From Geobacter sp. UBA5735 (lineage in GTDB: Bacteria > Desulfobacterota > Desulfuromonadia > Geobacterales > Geobacteraceae): a stretch of 64,000 bases of DNA. The stretch lies in assembly GCA_002419385.1 (NCBI GenBank), contig DIFZ01000066.1, positions 6,039 through 70,038 on the forward strand, given 5' to 3'. The notes below the pieces were generated by a model. That model had not been told where the DNA came from and ran no database searches. It was given only the letters and a program-made list of their open reading frames with translations. This document shows positions 32,911-42,364 of this stretch, in pieces; within the stretch, counting starts at the first letter, position 1, and each line of letters opens with the position of its first letter. A program made the translations under genes and the position numbers.

Positions 32911-35271
32911 ATGAACACTGCTAACAACGAAGCACTCGGCCTGCGGACTGTCGAGGACATCAGCGAGCTCATACTCCATTCCCACGACCTGCAAGAAACT
33001 CTGCAGAATATCGTGAACATGGTCGCCCGGCGCATGGGGTCTGACGTCTGCTCCATCTATCTCCTGGAAAACGACGGGGAAACCCTGACCCTATATGCCA
33101 CCAAGGGACTCTCCCGTGCTTCCGTGGGCAGGGTACGGATGAACACCTCCGAGGGTTTGACCGGACTGGTAGTTGAACAGCGCGGTGTCGTCGCCATCGA
33201 CGATGCGCCGTCCCATCCCCGGTACAAATACTTCCGCGAAACGAAGGAAGAACGCTTCCATTCATTCCTCGGCCTCCCCCTGTTCGAGCACAAGAGCCCG
33301 GCCGGAGTCATCGTCGTCCAGACGAGGGAGCCCAGAACCTTCACCCAGCTCGAAGTCAGCACCCTTACCACCATTGCCAACCAGATAAGCAGCATCATCA
33401 TCAACGCACGACTGCTGGATTCCATACGGATAAAGGAACAGGAACGGGCCTTCTTCGAGCAGGAACTCAAGCAGCTCAAGGACGGCGCAACCGGCAGCAC
33501 CGAAGATGGAACACTGCGCACGCCGCCGCAGACAGCGCAACGAATGATCCGCGGGATTCCGGTCTCTCCGGGGTTTTCCTGGGGAAGGGCAGCTGTCATC
33601 GGCACTTCTTCGGGCTTCAGACAACACCCAGCCGTTGAGGCCGGGACGGTCGCCGACGAGAAGAAACGGTTTCTCGTTGCCGTACAGAAGGCCAGGATCC
33701 AGACCCTCTACCTGGAAAAACGGGTTGCGGAGACGCTGTCCGCCGATGACGCTGCCATTTTCCACACCCATCTGATGATACTGGAGGACCGGGCATTCAC
33801 GGCAAAGGTCCTGGAACGGATCGAACATGAATGCGGAGCGATCTGCGCGGTCGAAGACGTCGTGGAATCCTATGTCGCTGCTTTTTCCCGCATGGAAGAC
33901 GCCTATCTGCGGGAACGGTCGGCCGATATGAAGGATATCGGCCGCAGGCTGGTGGATTGCCTCACCGGCAGCGCCAGGGGACCGGCACCCATCCGGGGCA
34001 AAAAGATCCTGGTAGCGAAAGAATTGTATCCGTCCGAACTGGCTGCCCTGGATCACGGCAAACTGCTGGGCATAGTCACCGCCAGCGGTGACTCCGGTTC
34101 ACACACCGCCATCATCGCCAGATCACTGGGCATTCCGGCGGTAGTGGCATCCTGGGATGAGATAAAATCAATAACCGGCAGGAACGAGATCATCATTGAC
34201 GGCAATACCGGCTGCATCTTCGTAAGTCCTGCCAGGAAGGTCAAGGAAGAATATGAACGGCTCAGCAATGACTACGGCATCAAGCGGCGCGAGCTTGAGG
34301 GACTGAGAGAGGTTCCAACCGTCACCACAGACGGAGTGAGGATCCACCTGCGCTCGAATGTGGCGCTGCTGAACGATGTGAAGGTTGCCATCGCCAACGG
34401 CGCGGAGGGAGTGGGACTGTACCGCTCGGAATTCCCCTACATGTCGCGAACCACGTTCCCGACCCGGCACGAACTCTCCCGGCTCTACCGGAAAATGCTC
34501 GAAGGGTTCGCGCCCCTCCCCGTCACCATACGCACACTGGACATCGGCGGCGACAAGACCCTGTCATACTTCCCCCATCCCCGCGAAGAGAACCCCTTCA
34601 TGGGGCTGAGGTCAATCAGGCTTTCCATGGAGCGTCCCGAAATACTGAGAGAACAGCTGGCCGGTGCGCTCATGGCTTCCCCCCACGGCACCATGCGGCT
34701 GATGTTCCCGCTCGTGTCGTCAGTCGAGGAAGTGGTATCAATCAGAACTCTTGTTGACGAGCTGCGCGTTGAGCTGCGACAGGAAGGCCGGAGCATCGCC
34801 GACCGGATTCCGATCGGGATCATGATCGAGGTTCCGGCTGCCGTCCAGGCTGCCGGTTTCCTGGTGCGCGAGGCAGATTTTTTCAGCATCGGGACTAATG
34901 ATCTGATACAATACATGCTGGCGGCCGACCGCAACAATGCCAGGATCCGCAAATACTACGATCCGCTGCATCCTGCCGTCATTCACGCCATAAAACGGGT
35001 GGCGGACGTGGCTGCAGAAGCAGGCAAGCCGGTTTCCGTCTGCGGTGAAATGGCGGCTGATCCGTTGCATGCCGTTCTCCTGCTGGGACTGGGCATCACG
35101 GAGTTCAGCCTGTCAGCACCCTACATACCGCTGATCAAGCAGACGTTCCTCAACATTTCACGCAAGGATGCACTCCAGTTGGCGCAGCGCATTCTCTCGT
35201 TGGAAAGCTCAACCGCGATCAGGGAAGAAATGGAACGCTCCAGAAAGGCGTTTGATATCCCCAGGCAGTAA
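32911..35271 (+). CDS. ptsP: GAF-domain phosphoenolpyruvate-protein phosphotransferase
   Basis: The 786-residue protein is the nitrogen-type enzyme I. It has an N-terminal GAF sensor domain (about 20-160), an enzyme I N-terminal domain, the phospho-histidine motif GDSGSHTAIIARSLGIP (H398), and a PEP-binding TIM barrel with GLYRSEFPYM, TLDIGGDKTL, FSIGTNDLIQY and the catalytic cysteine in VCGEMAA. It phosphorylates NPr/HPr-like carriers from PEP to relay carbon/nitrogen status. No other PTS gene is near. The start at 32911 is chosen because upstream codons antisense the TPR gene. Confidence 0.94.
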   Translation: MNTANNEALGLRTVEDISELILHSHDLQETLQNIVNMVARRMGSDVCSIYLLENDGETLTLYATKGLSRASVGRVRMNTSEGLTGLVVEQRGVVAIDDAPSHPRYKYFRETKEERFHSFLGLPLFEHKSPAGVIVVQTREPRTFTQLEVSTLTTIANQISSIIINARLLDSIRIKEQERAFFEQELKQLKDGATGSTEDGTLRTPPQTAQRMIRGIPVSPGFSWGRAAVIGTSSGFRQHPAVEAGTVADEKKRFLVAVQKARIQTLYLEKRVAETLSADDAAIFHTHLMILEDRAFTAKVLERIEHECGAICAVEDVVESYVAAFSRMEDAYLRERSADMKDIGRRLVDCLTGSARGPAPIRGKKILVAKELYPSELAALDHGKLLGIVTASGDSGSHTAIIARSLGIPAVVASWDEIKSITGRNEIIIDGNTGCIFVSPARKVKEEYERLSNDYGIKRRELEGLREVPTVTTDGVRIHLRSNVALLNDVKVAIANGAEGVGLYRSEFPYMSRTTFPTRHELSRLYRKMLEGFAPLPVTIRTLDIGGDKTLSYFPHPREENPFMGLRSIRLSMERPEILREQLAGALMASPHGTMRLMFPLVSSVEEVVSIRTLVDELRVELRQEGRSIADRIPIGIMIEVPAAVQAAGFLVREADFFSIGTNDLIQYMLAADRNNARIRKYYDPLHPAVIHAIKRVADVAAEAGKPVSVCGEMAADPLHAVLLLGLGITEFSLSAPYIPLIKQTFLNISRKDALQLAQRILSLESSTAIREEMERSRKAFDIPRQ

Positions 35272-35309
35272 CGTCACAACTCTCAGGCTGTGTAAAGGAG
35301 AACTGAAAA

Positions 35310-36119
35310 ATGAGCGGTACCAGAAAGAGGATGGCAGTTTCCGGGTCGTTATCCCTCTGCAAGGAGGACATGGAATACCTGGGAGAAGACCGGATCCGCC
35401 TGCTGGAAATGATCGATGAACACGGTTCCATCACCAAGGCCGCAAAGGCGGTCGGCATCAGTTACAAGACAGCCTGGGACACCATCGATGCCATCAACAA
35501 CCTTTCCGAAAAGCCGCTTTTCGTCCGCATGGCCGGGGGAAAATCGGGAGGAGGGACCCGCCTGACCGACGAAGGGAGGGAAGTCATCAGGAAGTATCGG
35601 GTGATACAGGAAGAGCATGACAAATTTCTCGGCAACATCACCAAGCGGATCGGGTCGGCAAACGAACTCTACAAATTCATAAAGAGGATTTCGATGAAAG
35701 TCAGCGCACGCAATATTTACGCCGGTACCGTTACCAAGCTTACTGAAGGAGCGGTGAATTCGGAGGTCGTCCTCTCCCTGAAGGGCGGTGATTCACTGGT
35801 TGCGATCGTCACCAACGAAAGCGTTGAAAACCTGTTGCTGCAGGAGGGGACAGACGCGTACGCGATCATCAAGGCAAGTTCGATCCTGATCGGAAAAGAC
35901 GTGGAGGCTTCGAAACTCAGCACGAGCAACATCCTCCAGGGACGGGTGATCAAGCTGTTGGAAGGCGCGGTGAATACGGAAGTGATTCTGGAACTGTCCG
36001 GGGGAAACACCATCAGCGCCATCATTACCAACGCCAGCGCCGAACATCTGTCCCTGCGCGAAGGAGACCACGCCTGCGCCATCTGCAAGGCAAGCGACAT
36101 AATTCTGGGCATAGCCTGA
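35310..36119 (+). CDS. modE: ModE-family molybdate-responsive regulator
   Basis: The 269-residue protein has an N-terminal LysR-like winged helix (ITKAAKAVGISYKTAWDTIDAINN) and two C-terminal Mop/TOBE domains (about 130-197 and 200-268) that bind molybdate. The two-Mop arrangement matches full-length ModE. It represses molybdate uptake when molybdate is plentiful. No modABC genes lie in the window. The ribosome site AAAGGAGAAC precedes the ATG; ptsP ends 38 nt upstream. Confidence 0.93.
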   Translation: MSGTRKRMAVSGSLSLCKEDMEYLGEDRIRLLEMIDEHGSITKAAKAVGISYKTAWDTIDAINNLSEKPLFVRMAGGKSGGGTRLTDEGREVIRKYRVIQEEHDKFLGNITKRIGSANELYKFIKRISMKVSARNIYAGTVTKLTEGAVNSEVVLSLKGGDSLVAIVTNESVENLLLQEGTDAYAIIKASSILIGKDVEASKLSTSNILQGRVIKLLEGAVNTEVILELSGGNTISAIITNASAEHLSLREGDHACAICKASDIILGIA

Positions 36120-36133
36120 AAGGAAAGCGCCCG

Positions 36134-36889
36134 TCACGTCCCGGGCTCCTGCCGCGATATGGGCGGTTCCATGCCGAATTTTTGCATGACCGCCTTCATG
36201 TCGTCCCAGACCTCCCGCTTCATGGCAGGGTTTCGCAACAGGTATGCCGGATGAAAGGTCGGCATGAGCTGAATGCCGTGATAATCGTGGAAGCGACCCC
36301 TGAGGCGGGAGATCGGCTCCCGGGTCCGCAGCAGGGTCTGGGCGGCAAAGGTGCCCAGCGCCACGATCACTTGGGGTGCGATGGCCTGGATCTGCCGGAG
36401 GAGAAACGGGTGGCATGCCTCGACCTCCACCGGAGACGGGTTGCGGTTACCGGGTGGCCGGCATTTGATGACATTGCAGATATACACGTCTTGGCGCGAA
36501 AACCCCATGGCCTCTATGATCCTGGTCAGCAGCTGTCCCGCTTCACCCACGAACGGTTCGCCCTGGATATCCTCATCCCTGCCGGGTGCTTCTCCCACGA
36601 ATACCAGCCGGGAAGCCGGATTCCCCACACCGAACACCAGGCTGGTCCTGGTGTCGCCGAGGCCGCAGCGCCGGCAGTCACCCAGGTCATTCCGGATACG
36701 TTCGAGCATCTCCGGAGCAGAAGGTTCGCTGCCGGACGCAGACGACGGGCCGCCAGCTCTTCCCGTGTCCGCAACGCTTCCCCGCAAGTCCTTTTCATAG
36801 GGCAAACCATCGACTCCGGTTTCCTTCAGGTCCTCCAGGTACCCCCGCAGGGCTGAAAGCAGAAATCTGCTGTCTCCATTCTCAGGCAT
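36134..36889 (-). CDS. family 4/5-type uracil-DNA glycosylase
   Basis: The 251-residue DNA-repair enzyme removes uracil from DNA. It has the iron-sulfur cluster cysteines (CRRCGL near residue 72 plus two further cysteines, in NVIKCRPP and ACHPFL), motif GEAPGRDED, KCRPPGNRNP and the HPAYLLRNP motif. An N-terminal Ser/Pro-rich 65-residue extension precedes the catalytic domain. It is divergent from the phospholipase-like gene; only 36 nt separate their starts. Confidence 0.93.
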   Translation of the reverse strand: MPENGDSRFLLSALRGYLEDLKETGVDGLPYEKDLRGSVADTGRAGGPSSASGSEPSAPEMLERIRNDLGDCRRCGLGDTRTSLVFGVGNPASRLVFVGEAPGRDEDIQGEPFVGEAGQLLTRIIEAMGFSRQDVYICNVIKCRPPGNRNPSPVEVEACHPFLLRQIQAIAPQVIVALGTFAAQTLLRTREPISRLRGRFHDYHGIQLMPTFHPAYLLRNPAMKREVWDDMKAVMQKFGMEPPISRQEPGT

Positions 36890-36924
36890 CTAATACCCCT
36901 TTACATTCCATATCGCTTTCATCT

Positions 36925-37884
36925 ATGCTGAACATTATGGTCATAATATTAGCGATTTTTGTGCTGCTCTTTCTTGTGCCGGGCGAAGCATTCGCCTGGG
37001 GCGCCGGCTTCCATCTCCAGCTCGGCTCCACCGTCCTGAGGAACCTGTCGTCTCTTCAGCCGGCACTGGCAGCCCTCCTCAGCGAGTTCCCTTATGACTT
37101 CCTCTATGGCTGCATCGCCGCCGACATCACGATCGGGAAAAAGTATACCCATTACCTGCAGCACTGCCACCGCTGGCCCATAGGCTTCAAGGTTCTCGAC
37201 CGTGCCCGGAGCAAACCGCAGCAGGCATGCGCTCTGGGGTACCTCGCCCATCTTGCCGCCGATATCGTGGCCCACAACTATTTCGTACCTTTCAAGATCA
37301 TGCGGAGCTTCTCTTCCCTTACCCACAAGCACGCCTATTGGGAAATGCGGTTTGAAAGCTTCGTCGACAAGGAAGTATGGGAAACGGGCAGACGCGTATC
37401 CATGGAGCACTACAAGATCAATGACGCTCTTCTCAGGGAAGTCCTCTCGGACACTATCTTTTCCTTCACCACCAACAAGCGGATCTTCAATTCCATCCTC
37501 CTGCTCAGCCGGCTGGAAAAGTGGCAGTACATGCTGAAGACAGCCTCAGACCTGTCACGCTACAATCTGGAGCCGACGGACCGGCAGGAATATGCCACGC
37601 TCGCCGAAGAAGCAGTCTTCGACTTTCTCAACAACCTGGAGGGCTCACGATATTTCCAGGCTGACCCCACCGGGGAAAAGGCTCTGGCAACAGCTGAAAT
37701 GGTGAGAAGAAACCTCCGCATCCTCTACACGGGCGGCAAAATCAGCAGGGAAGAGGCGTTGGGTCAGCTGGAGGAAATGAAGCAACGGCTCAGTTCTTCC
37801 ATCTGCAAACCGGCGCTCCTGCAGCTGGTGTATCCCTCCCTGGCGCAGAAGAAAGACTACCCGCTTGCCAGATTGATGCTCTGA
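36925..37884 (+). CDS. zinc-dependent phospholipase C-like secreted protein
   Basis: The 319-residue protein has an N-terminal hydrophobic signal (IMVIILAIFVLLFLVPGEAFA) followed by WGAGFHLQLGS. Histidines typical of the Zn-dependent PLC fold occur in HYLQHCHRWP and GYLAHLAADIVAHNYFVP. DFLYGCIAADI is also characteristic. This suggests a periplasmic or membrane-anchored lipase-like enzyme; activity is unproven. The start is uncertain (36925 or 36937) because no clear ribosome site exists. Its last 28 nt overlap the 3' end of the converging coaBC gene. Confidence 0.75.
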   Translation: MLNIMVIILAIFVLLFLVPGEAFAWGAGFHLQLGSTVLRNLSSLQPALAALLSEFPYDFLYGCIAADITIGKKYTHYLQHCHRWPIGFKVLDRARSKPQQACALGYLAHLAADIVAHNYFVPFKIMRSFSSLTHKHAYWEMRFESFVDKEVWETGRRVSMEHYKINDALLREVLSDTIFSFTTNKRIFNSILLLSRLEKWQYMLKTASDLSRYNLEPTDRQEYATLAEEAVFDFLNNLEGSRYFQADPTGEKALATAEMVRRNLRILYTGGKISREEALGQLEEMKQRLSSSICKPALLQLVYPSLAQKKDYPLARLML

Positions 37885-39071
37885 CGCCTCATTTCCACGA
37901 TGCGGTCAAGGATGGTGTCCGCCAGAGACTCCTTGTCCATGAGCGGCACGTCCTCGACCCGACCGTCGCTGAAGATCATCGTCACGATGTTGGTATCGAC
38001 GGCAAAACCGGCACCTTCCCTGGTGACATCGTTGGCAACGATCATGTCCAGGTTCTTCTCTTTCAGCTTTTTCACCGCATTTCCGCCGAGGTCGTCGGTC
38101 TCTGCGGCGAATCCCGCGATGAACTGTCCGTTCTTGAGCCGCCCGATCTCTGCCAGGATATCGTCGGTTCTTGCCAGTCGCAGCACCGTCTCCCCTGCCG
38201 ATTTCTTCATCTTCTTGCCGGACCGGGCCTCCGGCCGGTAGTCAGCCACCGCCGCAGCCTTTATGACGATCGAGGAGGCAGCGAACCGGTTCACAACCGC
38301 TTCGCGCATTTCCGCAGCTGAAACAACGCTGATGGTTTCGACCCCGTAGGGCTCCTGGAGACAGACCGGACCGGTGACCAGGGTGACACTGGCACCGCGG
38401 CGATGTGCAGCGCGCGCAAGGGCATATCCCATCTTGCCGCTCGAATGGTTGCTCAGGTAGCGCACCGGGTCCAGTTCCTCCCGGGTGGGTCCTGCGGTGA
38501 CCAGGACGCGCTCACCGGCCAGGTCCTTGCGGCAGAGGGAGCAGATTGCCACCTCCAGAATGATCGCCGGATCCTGCAGCTTGCCCTCCCCTTCCCAGCC
38601 GCAGGCGAGCTGGCCGGAAACGGGGTCTGCAAACAGATAGCCGAGTCTGCGGAGCTTCTCCTCGTTCTCGCGGTAAATCGGATTCCGGTACATGGTGGTG
38701 TTCATGGCAGGAGCGAACAGAACCGGAGCTTTTGTGGCCATGATCGTGGTGGAAAGAAGGTCATCGGCGATGCCACCGGCAATCTTGCCGATCAGGTTGG
38801 CAGTGGCCGGCGCCACTACGAACAGGTCGGCGCGGTCCGCCAGGGATATGTGGCTGATGTCCCGTTCATCCAGAAGATTGAAGAGTTCCATGTGCACCGG
38901 GTTAGCTGACAGCGTCTGGAAGGTGAGCGGCGTCACGAACTCCGCGGCCGCGCTGGTCATGACCACATGGACCCGGGCTCCCTGCCTGACCAGGAGCCGC
39001 AGCAACTCTGCCGCCTTGTAGGCGGCGATCCCTCCGGTTACCCCAAGTACGATGGTTTTCCCCCGCAGCAT
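37857..39071 (-). CDS. coaBC: bifunctional phosphopantothenoylcysteine decarboxylase/synthetase
   Basis: It makes 4'-phosphopantetheine in CoA biosynthesis. The 404-residue protein has an N-terminal flavoprotein CoaC domain (about 1-180; VTGGIAAYKAAELLR, APAMNTTMY) and a C-terminal CoaB domain (about 185-400; VTAGPTREELDPVRYLSNHSSGKMG, KAAAVADYRP, ANDVTREGAGF). The start at 39071 follows AGGAGGAAGG. It is the last gene of the long minus-strand run. Confidence 0.96.
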   Translation of the reverse strand: MLRGKTIVLGVTGGIAAYKAAELLRLLVRQGARVHVVMTSAAAEFVTPLTFQTLSANPVHMELFNLLDERDISHISLADRADLFVVAPATANLIGKIAGGIADDLLSTTIMATKAPVLFAPAMNTTMYRNPIYRENEEKLRRLGYLFADPVSGQLACGWEGEGKLQDPAIILEVAICSLCRKDLAGERVLVTAGPTREELDPVRYLSNHSSGKMGYALARAAHRRGASVTLVTGPVCLQEPYGVETISVVSAAEMREAVVNRFAASSIVIKAAAVADYRPEARSGKKMKKSAGETVLRLARTDDILAEIGRLKNGQFIAGFAAETDDLGGNAVKKLKEKNLDMIVANDVTREGAGFAVDTNIVTMIFSDGRVEDVPLMDKESLADTILDRIVEMRRQSINLASG

Positions 39072-39131
39072 ACCTTCCTCCTGTCCATTCCTTCTACCGG
39101 CCCGGGTTGGCGCATGCCGTCCGCCGGTCAG

Positions 39132-40235
39132 TCATTTCGAGAACGGGTCCGGATTCTTTGCCTTCAGATTCTCGAAAGGGCTATTGCTGAAACCCTTGTT
39201 CGCAGGCTCCGAACGGACATCGGCCCCGGCAGTGTCGGCCTGGTCGCCACAACCGGCCTTTGCCGGCGGCGACGGAGCATCTCCGCATCCAAAATCCTTG
39301 AAAAAATACCGATCATAGAGCCGGTGATACGCCGTCCAGCGGGCCTGGCTCGCCGTTTCCTTGCGCATGTGGGTGCGTATCCCGTTTATCTTCGAGTCCA
39401 GATCGTCCAGATAGTTCAGCACTGTAGCTTCAACTGTCTTGGGCCTCTTGGGCGAACCGTATTCATACTGGCCGTGGTGGGCCAGAATCATGTGCTTGAA
39501 AAGCATGCCAAGTTCGAAGGGGAAGTCATGGAGCAGGGAAATCTTCTCATGCACCATCTCCACCCCGATGGAAATATGGCCCAACAGTTTACCCTCGTCC
39601 GTGTAATCGAAAGAACGCCGGTACGTCATTTCCCTGACCTTGCCGACATCGTGCAGCAATGCCCCGGCCACCAGGAGATCCCGGTTCAGACCGGGATACA
39701 CCGGCATGATGAGGTCCACCAGACGTGCCACCGCCAGTGAATGCTCCATCAATCCGCCCAGATAGACGTGGTGCATGCCCTTGGCTGCAGGCGCGGTGCA
39801 ATAGAGATCGAGAAAATCGGCATCGGTGAAGAACGCTTCCAGGAGACGCCGCAGGTTGCCATCCCGGCATGACTCCACAACCGACACAAGCTCATCCAGC
39901 ATCTCGTCACTGCTCCGTTCACCGGCCGGCAGGAAATCAGCCAGGTGCACCTCGCAGTCGGGAACACGGGAAAGCCCCGATACGATCAGCTGCATTTTGC
40001 CCAGGTAAACCGTTGCCTTCGCCGCAATAGCTACGAAGTCATTCTTTTCGAAACAGGCGCCGATGGTTTCGACGTTCTCCCATACTCTGCCCTCGATCTC
40101 GCCGGTCTTGTCCATCAGGTGAAGAGTCAGATACGGCTTGCCGTTCCGGGCCAGCGATTCTATTTTTTCCTTGACCAGAAAGACCGACTCCACCCGGGAA
40201 CGATCCCGTATGTCATGAACGAAAATTTTGCTCAC
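39132..40235 (-). CDS. OB-fold/HD-domain 3'-5' exonuclease, YhaM-like
   Basis: The 367-residue protein has an N-terminal OB-fold (KPYLTLHLMDKTGEIEGRVW) and an HD phosphohydrolase domain (GGLMEHSLAVARL, GALLHDVGKV, AHHGQYEYGSPKRP). YhaM nucleases degrade RNA and single-stranded DNA. The C-terminal 60 residues (FFKDFGCGD and following) are low-complexity and not part of the family. The start is GTG at 40235 after AAGGAGC, overlapping the FAD oxidoreductase stop by 4 nt. Confidence 0.88.
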   Translation of the reverse strand: MSKIFVHDIRDRSRVESVFLVKEKIESLARNGKPYLTLHLMDKTGEIEGRVWENVETIGACFEKNDFVAIAAKATVYLGKMQLIVSGLSRVPDCEVHLADFLPAGERSSDEMLDELVSVVESCRDGNLRRLLEAFFTDADFLDLYCTAPAAKGMHHVYLGGLMEHSLAVARLVDLIMPVYPGLNRDLLVAGALLHDVGKVREMTYRRSFDYTDEGKLLGHISIGVEMVHEKISLLHDFPFELGMLFKHMILAHHGQYEYGSPKRPKTVEATVLNYLDDLDSKINGIRTHMRKETASQARWTAYHRLYDRYFFKDFGCGDAPSPPAKAGCGDQADTAGADVRSEPANKGFSNSPFENLKAKNPDPFSK

Positions 40236-41833
40236 TCGCTGCTCCTTGCGTCCATCATTAATTTCCGGGCGATGCTGTCGGCGACCCGGATACCGTCTGC
40301 CGCAGCGCTCATGATGCCGCCCGCGTAGCCTGCCCCTTCGCCTGCCGGATACAGGCCGGCAAGGTTTATGGACTGGCAATCATCCCCCCGCGGGATGCGG
40401 ACCGGTGACGAAGTGCGGGTTTCAACTCCGGTCAGGGTGGCGTCCGCGGTCAGGAAGCCGCGCATCTTGCGGTCAAAGTGCCTGAATCCGGCTTTCAGTG
40501 CCTGCGACACGTCACCGGGGAGCATGTCGGCAAGCGCAGTTTCCACCGTACCGGGACGATAGCTCGAGTTGATGCCCCGGGCGCCCTTGCCGGTCACGAA
40601 GTCCATGAGATTCTGAGCAGGAGCGATATAGTTCCCCTGACCTGCAGCAAAAGCCTTTTTCTCCCAAATCCTCTGGAACTCCACACCGGCAAGCGGATCG
40701 CTCCCGGGGAAATCCGACCTGTCGACGCCGACAATGACTGCGCTGTTGGCCAACCCGGAATCCCTCAGGAAGTTGCTCATGCCATTGGTTACCAGGCATC
40801 CTTCTTCCGAAGCCGCGGCAAGAACAACTCCGCCGGGGCACATGCAGAAGGTGTAAACCGGCCGACCCGACTCAGGATCGCGGTATGTCTGTACATATTC
40901 AGCCTGGGGCAGACGGGGGTGTGAAGGAATACCGTACTGGATGCGGTTGATCAGATCCTGGGGGTGCTCAACCCTGACCCCAATGGCGAAAGGCTTCGCT
41001 TCGAGGCTGACCGAACGCCGCCGGAGCATTTCGTACGTGTCGCGGGCGCTGTGGCCGGTCGCGAGGACCAGATGGTCGCAGGCGACCTCATCGCCATTGT
41101 TCATCACCACACCGGTAACGCGGCCGCTCCGGACAACGATATCGGTCAATGTTCTTGAAAAACCGATTTCCATCCCCCTGTCCAGCAGGTGGCGCCGTAT
41201 CTCCCGAACCACGCGTCGCAACCGGTCGGTTCCTATATGGGGTTTTGCCAGGGTCAGCAGTTCGTCAGGCGCACCGAACCTGACGAGTTTCTCAAGTATG
41301 TAGCGCAGGCTGGCTTCCCTGATGCGCGTGGTCAGCTTGCCGTCGGAAAAAGTTCCAGCCCCACCCTCGCCGAACTGCACATTGCTGTCAGGGTCGAGCC
41401 TGCCGCTCTTCCAGAACGACTCCACGTCCCTGACCCGTTCTTCCACCGGTCTGCCGCGCTCGAAAAAGGCCGGCTGCAGACCGTATTCGGCGAGACGTAT
41501 GCCGGCAAACAGCCCGGCGGGCCCCATCCCGGCAATGACGATCTTCTGATCCGTCCTGATGGCGGGATAGACAGACGGCACTGCACCGGCACTCGTCTCC
41601 ACGTCCGGATCGCCGGCCAGCCGCTGCAGGCAGGCTTTCTCGTCGCGCAGGGTGACCTGGAACGTGTAGACGTATTTGATGGCCGTTTTTTTCCGGGCGT
41701 CAAGCGCCTTGCGGACGATCCGCCAGGCGATAACTTGATCGTCCCTGACGGAAAGACGCCGGAGAAGATGCTCGAACAGTGCATCTGCATCGATACGGAA
41801 GTCGACGGCAACGTTTCGTACGAGAATGGGCAC
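40232..41833 (-). CDS. FAD-dependent oxidoreductase (COG2509-type dehydrogenase)
   Basis: The 533-residue protein has an N-terminal unknown region (1-90), an FAD-binding loop IAGMGPAGLFAGIRLAE, the VQFGEGGAGTFSDGKLTTR motif, and a C-terminal dinucleotide-closing AGLYPAGEGAGYAGG. It belongs to a widespread but functionally undefined flavoprotein group. The start is GTG at 41833, 6 nt from the upstream response-regulator stop. It is coupled to the HD nuclease gene. Confidence 0.87.
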   Translation of the reverse strand: MPILVRNVAVDFRIDADALFEHLLRRLSVRDDQVIAWRIVRKALDARKKTAIKYVYTFQVTLRDEKACLQRLAGDPDVETSAGAVPSVYPAIRTDQKIVIAGMGPAGLFAGIRLAEYGLQPAFFERGRPVEERVRDVESFWKSGRLDPDSNVQFGEGGAGTFSDGKLTTRIREASLRYILEKLVRFGAPDELLTLAKPHIGTDRLRRVVREIRRHLLDRGMEIGFSRTLTDIVVRSGRVTGVVMNNGDEVACDHLVLATGHSARDTYEMLRRRSVSLEAKPFAIGVRVEHPQDLINRIQYGIPSHPRLPQAEYVQTYRDPESGRPVYTFCMCPGGVVLAAASEEGCLVTNGMSNFLRDSGLANSAVIVGVDRSDFPGSDPLAGVEFQRIWEKKAFAAGQGNYIAPAQNLMDFVTGKGARGINSSYRPGTVETALADMLPGDVSQALKAGFRHFDRKMRGFLTADATLTGVETRTSSPVRIPRGDDCQSINLAGLYPAGEGAGYAGGIMSAAADGIRVADSIARKLMMDARSSE

Positions 41834-41839
41834 GTCTCA

Positions 41840-42247
41840 TCACCGCCTGTTGTGCTCTTGAAAGCGCTTTCTATCCAGCAGCTGTTCGACGATGATCACG
41901 ATGTCAAGTGGAGCGGTCGATTTCGGAATGTGAACCTTGGCGCCCATTTCCGCCTGGGCATGCTCATGGGGCGCCCCCTTGAACATGGACGTAAGAAGGA
42001 TGAGAACCGGATCCGCTTCGCGGCCGAGCCTGCAGATTTCCATGCAGGTGCTCACACCGCCCATGTTGGGCATCACCAGGTCCACTATGACCACGTCAGG
42101 CGCTTCATCCAGGTAGGCCCGCACCCCCTTGATACCGTCACTGGCAATAACCACGGCAAAGCCGTTTTCGCGAAAGGCATCCGACAGGATTTGCAGAAAC
42201 AGGGGATTGTCGTCAATCAGGAGAATCTTGGCACGGGGTGCTTGCAT
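41840..42247 (-). CDS. single-domain response regulator
   Basis: The 135-residue protein is a CheY-like receiver alone: IDDNPLFLQIL, phospho-acceptor in VIVDLVMPNMGG (D56), and lysine in HIPKST. No output domain is present, so it probably acts by protein interaction. The start at 42247 follows AGAGG. A hybrid kinase gene lies 117 nt upstream on the same strand, and may be its kinase. Confidence 0.88.
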   Translation of the reverse strand: MQAPRAKILLIDDNPLFLQILSDAFRENGFAVVIASDGIKGVRAYLDEAPDVVIVDLVMPNMGGVSTCMEICRLGREADPVLILLTSMFKGAPHEHAQAEMGAKVHIPKSTAPLDIVIIVEQLLDRKRFQEHNRR

Positions 42248-42364
42248 CGGAACCTCTGCGGATGCCTCAGAATTGCGCAATTCTACACCAAACAGGGTGA
42301 AAAGAAAAGCCGCAATGCCACCTTCCGGCCGGCGCAGTGAGGAAGCGCAGACATCTTCCGCTCC

